NCBI RefSeq assembly: GCF_001894745.1
Contig: NZ_BBYF01000003.1
Location: forward strand, 372,001 to 436,000
Source: Paenibacillus sp. NAIST15-1
Lineage (GTDB): Bacteria; Bacillota; Bacilli; Paenibacillales; Paenibacillaceae
Length of the DNA: 64,000 bases
Direction: 5' to 3'
Shown in pieces: positions 46,093-52,924 of the stretch (position 1 is the stretch's first letter; the number at the start of each line of letters is the position of its first letter). The notes under the pieces are model-generated. The model had not been told where the DNA came from. It saw nothing but the letters and a program-made list of their open reading frames with translations, and ran no database searches. A program made the translations under genes and the position numbers.

Positions 46093-46779
46093 ATGACCGA
46101 ATTTCGATTAAAAAAAGGCTCGGAGCTCATTCAAGAACATTTACTAGAGCAGCTGCGTGGAGGAATATATGCGCCCGGCGACAAGCTGCCTTCTGTCGAA
46201 GCACTTGCTCAACAATATGCAGTAGGTCGTTCTACCATACGTGAAGCCCTCAGCGCACTCAAGGCAATGGGTTGGCTTGATATCCGTCACGGCGGCGGAA
46301 CCTTTGTACGTAAGTATGAGCAAACACCATCTGAGCAGCTGCAAGGATGGCTTACCGATGTGGAGTCTGTGAAGTCGCTGATCGAGGTTCGTAAGATGAT
46401 AGAGGTTGGATCAGCCGGACTCGCAGCCAAAAGACGTACATCCGCTGATTTGCAAGCTATGGCTGCGTGCCTGCATCGTATGGAGCAGCATCTGGAGGAT
46501 GAAGAAGCTAGTCAGCATGATGACTTCAAGTTCCATGTTCTACTGGCCGAGGCCAGTCACAATGAAGTTCTTATTCCAATGCTGCAAATGTTCCATCAGA
46601 AATGTGCTGAGCATATGGGCGAGACTAGACGGATGTGGTTGTTCGGAGAACGTTCCTCCACCACTCAGCTTCTGGAAGAGCATCGGCGAATCTACGAGGC
46701 AATTGAAGCGCAGGATGACAAACTCGCGTCTCACCGCATGCTCGAGCATTTATCCAAAATCGAAGCACGACTGAATTGA
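46093..46779 (+). CDS. GntR/FadR family transcriptional regulator
   Basis: Ligand-responsive regulator divergent from glcDF. The 228 residues have an N-terminal winged helix (YAPGDKLPSVEALAQQYAVGRSTIREALSALKAMGWLDIRHGGGTFV, about 27-73). The C-terminal FCD domain carries potential metal/ligand residues (DDFKFHVLLAEASHNEVLIPML and EEHRRIYEAIEAQDDKLASHRMLEHL). Gene arrangement suggests it controls glcDF in response to glycolate or lactate, as LldR and GlcC do elsewhere. This is inference. Confidence 0.9.
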   Translation: MTEFRLKKGSELIQEHLLEQLRGGIYAPGDKLPSVEALAQQYAVGRSTIREALSALKAMGWLDIRHGGGTFVRKYEQTPSEQLQGWLTDVESVKSLIEVRKMIEVGSAGLAAKRRTSADLQAMAACLHRMEQHLEDEEASQHDDFKFHVLLAEASHNEVLIPMLQMFHQKCAEHMGETRRMWLFGERSSTTQLLEEHRRIYEAIEAQDDKLASHRMLEHLSKIEARLN

Positions 46780-47120
46780 AGGCAAAAGGGCCGGACAATC
46801 GTATTGCCATACGCAATCAGCTAGACAGCCATGCTAGTGATAGGAAAGAGATGAAGAGCACATTACATATTCAGTGATGGGCGTATTGGAGTTTAACAGG
46901 GAGCGTTTAGCAAGGTGGAAGTGTTTGGCATTCTGAAAGCATCGAAGGACGTTAATGTGTTATTGAAAGCGACCTTCCATTATAAGAGAAACAAAACGGA
47001 ATGATGATAGCTTCAATTTTTCTAGTCTATTATTATTATTTTTTTAAAATAGTTATTAAAAAGAAAGTTCATCCGTGCTATAATGTTAAAATTATGAAAT
47101 TGCATAGGATGTGAGACGCA
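46780..47120 (+). other. GntR-MFS intergenic region (341 bases)
   Basis: Contains the MFS promoter (47056-47084) in an AT-rich tract. A 29-codon frame from GTG 46915 to 47004 has only a distant GGGAG site and no recognised homology, so it is not called as a gene. No terminator was found after the regulator gene. Confidence 0.5.
47056..47084 (+). promoter_or_regulatory. Promoter of the MFS gene
   Basis: TTAAAA (47056-47061), 17 bases, TATAAT (47079-47084). The -10 is perfect and the -35 weak. It lies 36 bases upstream of the TTG start. Confidence 0.6.
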
Positions 47121-48356
47121 TTGAATCGCTCTTTCTACTCGCTTCTATCCAGCAGATCCTTCGCTAATCTTGCAGGCTCTCTGTATATGATGACATTGAT
47201 TGCAGCAGTCTACCAAATGACGGATTCGGCTGCCTTTGCCGGAGCCGTGTCCTTTGTCCGTTCAATGGCGATTCTGGCGAGCAGCTTCATGCTGCCAATC
47301 TGGTACCGCCGCATGAGTATCGCTCATGTTACGCGATTGTTTTTGCTTTTGCAATTCGCTTTATCAGCCGTTGTCGCCTTCTCTATCTCGCCACTTGCAT
47401 CAATGTTATCGACAACACTATTTCTCGCCTATTCTTTCTGTGCCATAGTCTGCATCGGATACGTGGAAGGCTGCGCTTCTGCAGCGGCAAACGCTTTATA
47501 TCCACGCTTAGTTGAAGAGGATAAGAGAGTTCATGCCAATAGCCTTGTATCAACCAGCATGCAAATGCTGTCTCTGCTTGGATGGACTATGGGGGGAATT
47601 CTTGTCGCTAAGCTTGGACATTCCCTTGTTCTTCAATTGTCTGCAGGCCTTCTCTTTCTTGGTTGTCTCTGTATCTTGCGATTGTCGCATAATCAAGAAT
47701 CAAGTATAGGCACAGATAAGAAATCTCATTCCATTATGGCCGGCTGGGCCTACCTATTCACACATCCGAAGCTTCGCGTCATTACATGGATGGACATTCT
47801 AGAAGGAGTGGCAGGCGGAATATGGATTGGCGGTGTGACACTCGTCTTCGCGCAAGAGGTGCTTCATAAGGATGAAGCCTGGTGGGGATATATTAATGCT
47901 GCCTATTATGCGGGAACAATTATCGGCGGACTCCTTACACTCAAACTGTCTGCACGAATTCATAAACATCTAGTCGGCACGATTCTGATCGGATCATTTG
48001 GAGTTAGCTTGCTTGTATACGGGTATGCATGGAATACCCAAGCATTCGTCGCTTTAGCTATCGTAGTTCTGATGGGTCCATTTTACCAGCTGCGAGATAT
48101 TGCCCAGCGTACCTATGTGCAGCACATCACCCCACTTGATGAGCAGCCGCATGTTTTTGCCGCTCAAAGCACCATCTCATACATATTGTTCGGAGTTTCT
48201 GTACTGTTCGCTGGAACAATCTCCGATATTTGGGGAGCACAGGCTGTATATATCGTTGGCGGCACGATGTATCTGTTGTCTTCCGTTACAGGATTTTTAT
48301 TACGGCGCAAGCAAGGAGCTTCAATCTCGGAGGACAATACTCCTTACTCCACCTAA
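47121..48356 (+). CDS. Major facilitator superfamily transporter
   Basis: Membrane transporter of 411 residues with about 12 hydrophobic segments and a central hydrophilic loop near residue 195-210 (NQESSIGTDKKSH). The N-terminus (SFANLAGSLYMMTLIAAVYQMTDSAAFAGAV) resembles efflux-type MFS members of Bacillota. Substrate unknown. It starts with TTG 47121 behind AGGATGTGA, with a promoter just upstream. It ends convergent with kptA at a shared bidirectional terminator. Confidence 0.87.
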   Translation: MNRSFYSLLSSRSFANLAGSLYMMTLIAAVYQMTDSAAFAGAVSFVRSMAILASSFMLPIWYRRMSIAHVTRLFLLLQFALSAVVAFSISPLASMLSTTLFLAYSFCAIVCIGYVEGCASAAANALYPRLVEEDKRVHANSLVSTSMQMLSLLGWTMGGILVAKLGHSLVLQLSAGLLFLGCLCILRLSHNQESSIGTDKKSHSIMAGWAYLFTHPKLRVITWMDILEGVAGGIWIGGVTLVFAQEVLHKDEAWWGYINAAYYAGTIIGGLLTLKLSARIHKHLVGTILIGSFGVSLLVYGYAWNTQAFVALAIVVLMGPFYQLRDIAQRTYVQHITPLDEQPHVFAAQSTISYILFGVSVLFAGTISDIWGAQAVYIVGGTMYLLSSVTGFLLRRKQGASISEDNTPYST

Positions 48357-48386
48357 CTCGCAAAAAAGATGCTGTCAATAATGAAG

Positions 48387-48419
48387 AAGACGGAGAGCCA
48401 CTTCAAGCTCCCCGTCTTT
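48387..48419. terminator. Bidirectional terminator between MFS gene and kptA
   Basis: Stem AAGACGGAGAGC with GCTCCCCGTCTT (one mismatch, 8-base loop), with short T-runs on either strand. It serves two convergent genes. Confidence 0.75.
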
Positions 48420-48442
48420 GCGTCGTCCACAGTCGTCCACAT

Positions 48443-48979
48443 TTATTCACTTATATATTGCGGTGCAATGAAATCAGCTAGCCAGATCGTATGATTGCCG
48501 TGATAGAACAAAGTTCCTTCATGCGCGGCTCTCGCCGCATCAATGACAAGTATTACAGGGCTGCTGTCCTTTCGTCTTCCTACAACCATGGCCGTCTCTT
48601 GATCCGCAGACAGGTGAACATACTGTCTCGCCATGGGGCGCAGTCCTTCTCTGCGTATTTGGTCTACGATACGCCGAGACGTTCCGTGATACAGCAGGTC
48701 TGGTGGATGAGCTGCGCTTTTCTTTATTTTATGCGGTATCGAATGGCCATACAATGCTCGAATCCTTCCATCCAGCACCTCAAACCTTTTCTTGTCTGAC
48801 AGCTCAATCATTCTTACAAAGTCTGTCTCTAGCAAACTTCGCTCTGGATGGCTGAAATGAAGTGCATGGGAAAGTTGTTCAACCCCCACCCAGCCCTCTT
48901 CATCCATCTCCAACTCATACTCCCATGGCGCATGACGAAGCGCGTAAGAAACCTCTTTACTTAATCTCGCGTAATCCAC
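48443..48979 (-). CDS. kptA: KptA/Tpt1 family RNA 2'-phosphotransferase
   Basis: NAD-dependent enzyme that removes a 2'-phosphate from RNA and makes ADP-ribose cyclic phosphate; its role in bacteria is unclear. The 178 residues contain LSKEVSYALRHAP (Arg15, His16), RFEVLDGRIRALYGHS, LLYHGTSRRIVDQI (His98 to Thr100), YVHLSADQETAMVVGRR (Arg135, Arg136), and FYHGNHTIWL. The usual IRAxQGHS motif reads IRALYGHS, with Tyr in place of Gln. It is monocistronic, between an MFS gene and an iron-uptake operon. Confidence 0.93.
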   Translation of the reverse strand: MDYARLSKEVSYALRHAPWEYELEMDEEGWVGVEQLSHALHFSHPERSLLETDFVRMIELSDKKRFEVLDGRIRALYGHSIPHKIKKSAAHPPDLLYHGTSRRIVDQIRREGLRPMARQYVHLSADQETAMVVGRRKDSSPVILVIDAARAAHEGTLFYHGNHTIWLADFIAPQYISE

Positions 48980-49061
48980 AGGCTCACCATCCTATACTGG
49001 AACGATATGCTTATTATTATATCATTAGATTCAACATTCACCTATGAGAGTTGGGCGCGAG

Positions 49062-50066
49062 CTAGGAACGAATCTTGCGTTCTCTGCGCAATAAGTAAAG
49101 GAAATACGGAGCACCGATTACGGCAGTCACTAACCCCGCCGGGAATTCGATTGGCGGAACGATAGCGCGTCCAATCGTGTCGGCCGTCAACACCAAAATA
49201 GCGCCTAACAAGCCTGATACGGGCAAGAGAATGCCATGTTTGGCGCCAACAAGCCGGCGCGCCATATGCGGAGCGATCAAGCCCACGAAGCCAATCGCGC
49301 CGACAACCGCCACCGATGCTCCTGCCAAGGCGACCGAAACAGCCACCAGCGCAAGACGAAGACGATTCACCCATTCTCCCAGGCCTGTCGCTACATCATC
49401 GCCCAGGCTCAGTACATCCAGCCTTGAAGACAGCAGCAGCGCAAGCGGGATGAGTGTCAGCATCCACGGCAGCACACCCATCACCTCGTCCCAGCCTCTG
49501 CCCCATATGCTTCCGGTAAGCCAAATAAGTGCTGCATTGACGCTGACCGGATATTTGAACATGAAGTACTGGATGCCTGCATCACACATCGCTCCAAGCG
49601 CTATACCCGTCAGTGCCAGCGTCGTGGGACGAGCTCCGCGCCTGTATACGAATGCAAATAGAAGCAGGGCTACCAAAGCCGCTCCTGCAAACGCGGATAA
49701 AGGTAGTGCGACTGCCGATGACCCGGGAAATAAAATAATGGTTGCACAAGCAGCCAGGCCTGCCCCCTTCGTAATTCCGATCACATCCGGAGAGGCCAGC
49801 GGATTCCGCAGTACGCCCTGCAGGACAGCTCCTGATATAGCAAGTCCGGCACCCACAAGAACGGACAAGACGATTCTGGGCGAACGGTATTTGCCAAGGA
49901 TGAACGCATGTTCCTTGCTATGCCCCAACATTGTCTCGATCACTTGGTTCGGCGTTATATAGACCGCCCCCACTCCAAGACTGATCAGACCCACGATGAG
50001 AAGCAGCGCAACTAATGCGAGCACGACGAGCCGATGGCGGCGAGCCATATTTACAGTTCTATTCAT
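49062..50066 (-). CDS. FecCD-type iron-siderophore ABC permease (second)
   Basis: Inner-membrane permease of a BtuCD/FecCD-type importer. The 334 residues have about ten hydrophobic segments and family motifs RSPRIVLSVLVGAGLAISGAVLQGVLRNPLASPDVIGITKGAGL and GFVGLIAPHMARRLVG. ATG 50066 follows GGAGG and overlaps the previous gene by 8 bases; the longer upstream frame is rejected. It forms a heterodimer with the preceding permease. No ATPase gene follows. Confidence 0.92.
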   Translation of the reverse strand: MNRTVNMARRHRLVVLALVALLLIVGLISLGVGAVYITPNQVIETMLGHSKEHAFILGKYRSPRIVLSVLVGAGLAISGAVLQGVLRNPLASPDVIGITKGAGLAACATIILFPGSSAVALPLSAFAGAALVALLLFAFVYRRGARPTTLALTGIALGAMCDAGIQYFMFKYPVSVNAALIWLTGSIWGRGWDEVMGVLPWMLTLIPLALLLSSRLDVLSLGDDVATGLGEWVNRLRLALVAVSVALAGASVAVVGAIGFVGLIAPHMARRLVGAKHGILLPVSGLLGAILVLTADTIGRAIVPPIEFPAGLVTAVIGAPYFLYLLRRERKIRS

Positions 50067-51072
50067 TGTGCTTGCCTCCTGCATATGCCAAGTACAGGAA
50101 GAATGGTGTTCCCAGCATGGCAGTAACAATCCCAATTGGCGCCTCATACGGATACGAAATATAGCGCGAAACAATATCCGCGTACACCAGCAGAATCGAT
50201 CCATACAGGGCTGAGCAAGGCAGCACATAACGCAGATCCACACCAACCATCAGCCGGACGATATGCGGTACCAGCAAACCTACGAAGCCAATCGGGCCGG
50301 CAACAGACACCGATCCTCCCGCCAAAATAATGACGAGCAGACCGCCGGCGAATCGCGTTGCCTCGATTCTTGCCCCGAGCCCCCTTGCCACATCATCCCC
50401 CATGCTCAGCATCGTTAACGGCTTCGACAGAGCCAAAGCGCCCAACAAGCCAATGCTTGCCCATGGAAGAAGCACACCGACATGATGCCAATTCCGATTA
50501 CCTATCGCGCCGACCAGCCAATAGAGAATACTGTCTGTCGTGTTCTCATGGAACAAGATCAATCCTTGTGTTATGGACGAAAGGAAAAAATGGACGGTCA
50601 TTCCGGCAATGGCGAGTCGGGCCGGCTTCAAATCCCCACCAGCGCTGATGAAATACACGATAAAGCCGCCCAGAGCCGCTCCCGCAAAGGCGGAATAAAC
50701 AAGCTGCTGCTGCGTCAGCTCCGGCTGGAATACCGTTGACGTTACCACTATGAGCGAAGCGCCCGCATTGACGCCGAACACCTGCGGATTAGCAAGCGGG
50801 TTGCGTGTCATCGCCTGCATGATCGTACCTGCGACTGCCAAACTGGCACCGATTAAAATTGCGATCAGCACACGGGGCAATCGAATCTCCTGCACGATAA
50901 GCATCTCCTTCGTTCTGTCCACGAAGAACAAAGCTTTCAACAAAGTAGGAAATGAAATCGAGGAGGAGCCCAGTGACACATTGATCATGACCCCTGCCGA
51001 TAATAATGCGAAGCCAAGCAGCAGTGACAGGCCGAACGCCTTGCGCCTTCCGCCGCGATGTAATCCCGTCAT
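50059..51072 (-). CDS. FecCD-type iron-siderophore ABC permease (first)
   Basis: Partner permease of 337 residues, with IRLPRVLIAILIGASLAVAGTIMQAMTRNPLANPQVFGVNAGA, LSMGDDVARGLGARIE, and GFVGLLVPHIVRLMVGVD. Multiple hydrophobic spans. AGAAGGAGG precedes the ATG. It is separated from the binding-protein gene by a stem-loop terminator, so expression is expected to be lower than that of the binding protein. Confidence 0.92.
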   Translation of the reverse strand: MTGLHRGGRRKAFGLSLLLGFALLSAGVMINVSLGSSSISFPTLLKALFFVDRTKEMLIVQEIRLPRVLIAILIGASLAVAGTIMQAMTRNPLANPQVFGVNAGASLIVVTSTVFQPELTQQQLVYSAFAGAALGGFIVYFISAGGDLKPARLAIAGMTVHFFLSSITQGLILFHENTTDSILYWLVGAIGNRNWHHVGVLLPWASIGLLGALALSKPLTMLSMGDDVARGLGARIEATRFAGGLLVIILAGGSVSVAGPIGFVGLLVPHIVRLMVGVDLRYVLPCSALYGSILLVYADIVSRYISYPYEAPIGIVTAMLGTPFFLYLAYAGGKHNE

Positions 51073-51111
51073 GCGTTACAATGCCTCCTTCTTTCTCGTT
51101 CCTAGGCAGAC

Positions 51112-51141
51112 AAAAAGTAGGCGTTAACAAGTAACGCCTAC
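51112..51141 (-). terminator. Internal terminator between binding protein and permeases
   Basis: Perfect 10-bp stem GTAGGCGTTA/TAACGCCTAC, 5-base loop, then TTTTT on the minus strand. It lies 25 bases after the binding-protein gene and 40 before the permease start. Confidence 0.88.
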
Positions 51142-51165
51142 CTCGCTCGCTTCCTGTCGAACAAA

Positions 51166-52146
51166 TTATTTCGCCGCTTGCCCGCTGCCGTACAGTTTCG
51201 AAATTGCTTCTTCCATCATTAATTCCCCGGCAACAATGCCGCGCCAGCGTGTCCATAAATTGCGATCCACTTCAATGACCTTTTTGTTCTTCACGGCCTT
51301 CAGTTCCTGCCACAATGGATTTGTAGACCACTCGTCCACGATCGTCTGCTCTCCGTCTGTCTTCATCAAGAACAAAATATCGGGATTGATATTCAGCAAT
51401 TGCTCCAATGTTAGCTCCGCATAGGGTTCCTTCGGATCCTGTATCGCATTCATCAGACTGACCTTTTCCAATACAGCGCCATCATAAGAGGATGATGTAT
51501 GCGCCTTGAAGCTTTCTTTGCGCAGGGCAGCCGACATGACGGTTTGTTTCTCGTCTGATGGTGGCACTTGAGCCTTCAAAGCATTGATTTTATCCTTATG
51601 CTGCTCCAACCGCTTTTTCCCTTCCTCACTCATGTTCAGGGCATCCGCTATCGTCTGGAATGAAGCCAAATTGTCTTCATAGCTTGCTTCTAGACTCTTC
51701 AGCACGATTGTAGGAGCAATTTGCTTCAAGTCTTCATAAATCGCTTTATGACGTTTCCAATCCGCGATAATCAAATCCGGCTGCAGGGAGCTTATTACCT
51801 CCAGGCTTGGCTGCTTGCGAGTTCCAACTGACGTATAATCTCCAATCTGATCCGCCAACGTCTTCAAAATTCGATCTTTATTTCCGTCATCGGCAATGCC
51901 GACGGGCTTCAAATTAAGTGATGCAAGTGCATCAACAAAGGAATATTCGAGCACAACGACCCGCTTCGGCGATCCTTTCACTTCTGTTGTCCCGAGCTCA
52001 TGCTTAATTTCTCGCGCGGCTCCTGTTTCCTTAGCGGCTGATTGACTTCCGCCGGCTTGACTGCGCTCACTTGCTTGAGATCCACATCCCACGACAAGAA
52101 GTACGGTGAATACTATCGCCAGTATCGCTTGATATTTCTTTTTCAA
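51166..52146 (-). CDS. FecB/YfmC-type ferric citrate (iron-siderophore) binding lipoprotein
   Basis: Lipid-anchored substrate-binding protein of an iron importer. The 326 residues start at TTG 52146 (LKKKYQAILAIVF), with GGGGG 8 bases upstream. A lipobox LLVVGC follows (Cys about 18). The mature domain resembles E. coli FecB and Bacillus YfmC: VVVLEYSFVDALASLNLKPVGIADDGN, SVGTRKQPSLEVISSLQPDLIIADWKRH, and IAPTIVLKSLEASYEDNL. An upstream in-frame ATG at 52215 would start at the Fur box and is rejected. Citrate specificity is inferred from these motifs. Confidence 0.9.
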   Translation of the reverse strand: MKKKYQAILAIVFTVLLVVGCGSQASERSQAGGSQSAAKETGAAREIKHELGTTEVKGSPKRVVVLEYSFVDALASLNLKPVGIADDGNKDRILKTLADQIGDYTSVGTRKQPSLEVISSLQPDLIIADWKRHKAIYEDLKQIAPTIVLKSLEASYEDNLASFQTIADALNMSEEGKKRLEQHKDKINALKAQVPPSDEKQTVMSAALRKESFKAHTSSSYDGAVLEKVSLMNAIQDPKEPYAELTLEQLLNINPDILFLMKTDGEQTIVDEWSTNPLWQELKAVKNKKVIEVDRNLWTRWRGIVAGELMMEEAISKLYGSGQAAK

Positions 52147-52199
52147 AGTTACTACCCCCTGGTGTACAACATGAAGCTGAATACACTTCTCATTATTAC

Positions 52200-52214
52200 T
52201 GAGAATCATTATCA
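52200..52214. promoter_or_regulatory. Fur box of the iron-uptake operon
   Basis: TGAGAATCATTATCA matches the 7-1-7 Fur consensus TGATAATNATTATCA with one mismatch. A second dyad, TTCTCA-N7-TGAGAA (52187-52205), overlaps it. It lies just downstream of the -10 box. Confidence 0.88.
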
Positions 52215-52221
52215 CCTGTAC

Positions 52222-52250
52222 ATCATATTGAGATTTGATCTAACTGTCAA
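52222..52250 (-). promoter_or_regulatory. Sigma-A type promoter of the iron-uptake operon
   Basis: On the minus strand: perfect TTGACA (52245-52250), 17-base spacer, TATGAT (52222-52227). The Fur box covers the expected start of transcription. Confidence 0.88.
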
Positions 52251-52358
52251 TATAATCTGAAAATATAAGTTATAGTATTTTATGGTAGGATAAATCCTGC
52301 TTATATTTCTATCTTCAATTCATCTTCATTCGAACTTGATTTTGCAATCCCTTTTTCG

Positions 52359-52368
52359 CGAACGTTCG
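52359..52368. promoter_or_regulatory. Palindrome upstream of arsR
   Basis: Perfect 10-bp palindrome CGAACGTTCG, 65 bases upstream of the ArsR start. Possible operator; the arsR promoter itself is not clear. Confidence 0.35.
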
Positions 52369-52432
52369 TTTTGTGGTAAACTAACACTAACCTATTTTGA
52401 ATCTTTTATTGTGAATAAGGGAGAAAGCCATC

Positions 52433-52768
52433 ATGTATCCGGATATTCAACATTTTAAGGCGGAGTTTTTCAAAGCTTTAGCGCATCCTCTTCGAATTAA
52501 GATACTTGAGATCTTATGTGAAGGGGATAAAACGGTTAACGAGATACAAGCCATACTTGGCACGGAGGGATCTTCTGTATCGCAGCAGTTGGCTGTTCTG
52601 CGCAATAAAAACGTGGTGTACGGCGTTAAGGATGGAACCTCTGTCATTTATTCCTTGCGTGACCCAATGATCAAGGATTTACTTGAAGTCGCGAAGCAAA
52701 TATTTAACAATCACTTAGTCAATTCCATATCCATGTTGAAAAACATGAAAAACCAAGAATCATCCTAA
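52433..52768 (+). CDS. ArsR family transcriptional regulator
   Basis: Small winged-helix repressor of 111 residues: FFKALAHPLRIKILEILCEGDKTVNEIQAILGTEGSSVSQQLAVLRNKNVVYGVKDGTSVIYSL (about 11-74). There is one Cys (about residue 29) and no ELCVCDL-type metal site, so metal sensing of the classic kind is unlikely. It is followed by a terminator and then a SulP transporter gene with a dyad at its promoter, which it may control. GGGAG precedes the ATG. Confidence 0.92.
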   Translation: MYPDIQHFKAEFFKALAHPLRIKILEILCEGDKTVNEIQAILGTEGSSVSQQLAVLRNKNVVYGVKDGTSVIYSLRDPMIKDLLEVAKQIFNNHLVNSISMLKNMKNQESS

Positions 52769-52814
52769 AAAAGAGAGGAATATGAGTCCGTGACTCCTGT
52801 TTCCTCTCTTTTTT
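52767..52814 (+). terminator. Terminator between arsR and sulP
   Basis: Perfect 14-bp stem AAAAAAGAGAGGAA/TTCCTCTCTTTTTT enclosing a second GAGTC/GACTC stem, with the T-run in the 3' arm. It begins at the arsR stop. Confidence 0.9.
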
Positions 52815-52848
52815 GTATAAAAGCATGCCACACCCCTTCCTATACGCT

Positions 52849-52877
52849 TTGACAGGTATGCGAAACACCTTTATCAT
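52849..52877 (+). promoter_or_regulatory. Sigma-A type promoter of sulP
   Basis: Perfect TTGACA (52849-52854), 17 bases, TATCAT (52872-52877). It lies 47 bases upstream of the SulP start. Confidence 0.82.
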
Positions 52878-52880
52878 TTT

Positions 52881-52904
52881 AAATATTCAAATAATCAAAT
52901 ATTT
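52881..52904. promoter_or_regulatory. AT-rich dyad at the sulP transcription start
   Basis: Arms AAATATT (52881-52887) and AATATTT (52898-52904), with TCAAATA appearing twice as a direct repeat. ArsR-type operators often have this form. Placement just after the -10 box fits repression. Confidence 0.5.
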
Positions 52905-52924
52905 AGAAATGGTGGGTATTATAC

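Noticed and set aside
52147..52215. N-terminal extension of the iron-binding lipoprotein
   Set aside because: It would begin at the Fur box and put non-hydrophobic residues before the signal peptide; TTG 52146 has a good ribosome binding site.
52359..52368. CGAACGTTCG read as a LexA box
   Set aside because: LexA sites of Bacillota have CGAAC-N4-GTTCG; here there is no spacer, and the neighbouring genes are not SOS genes.
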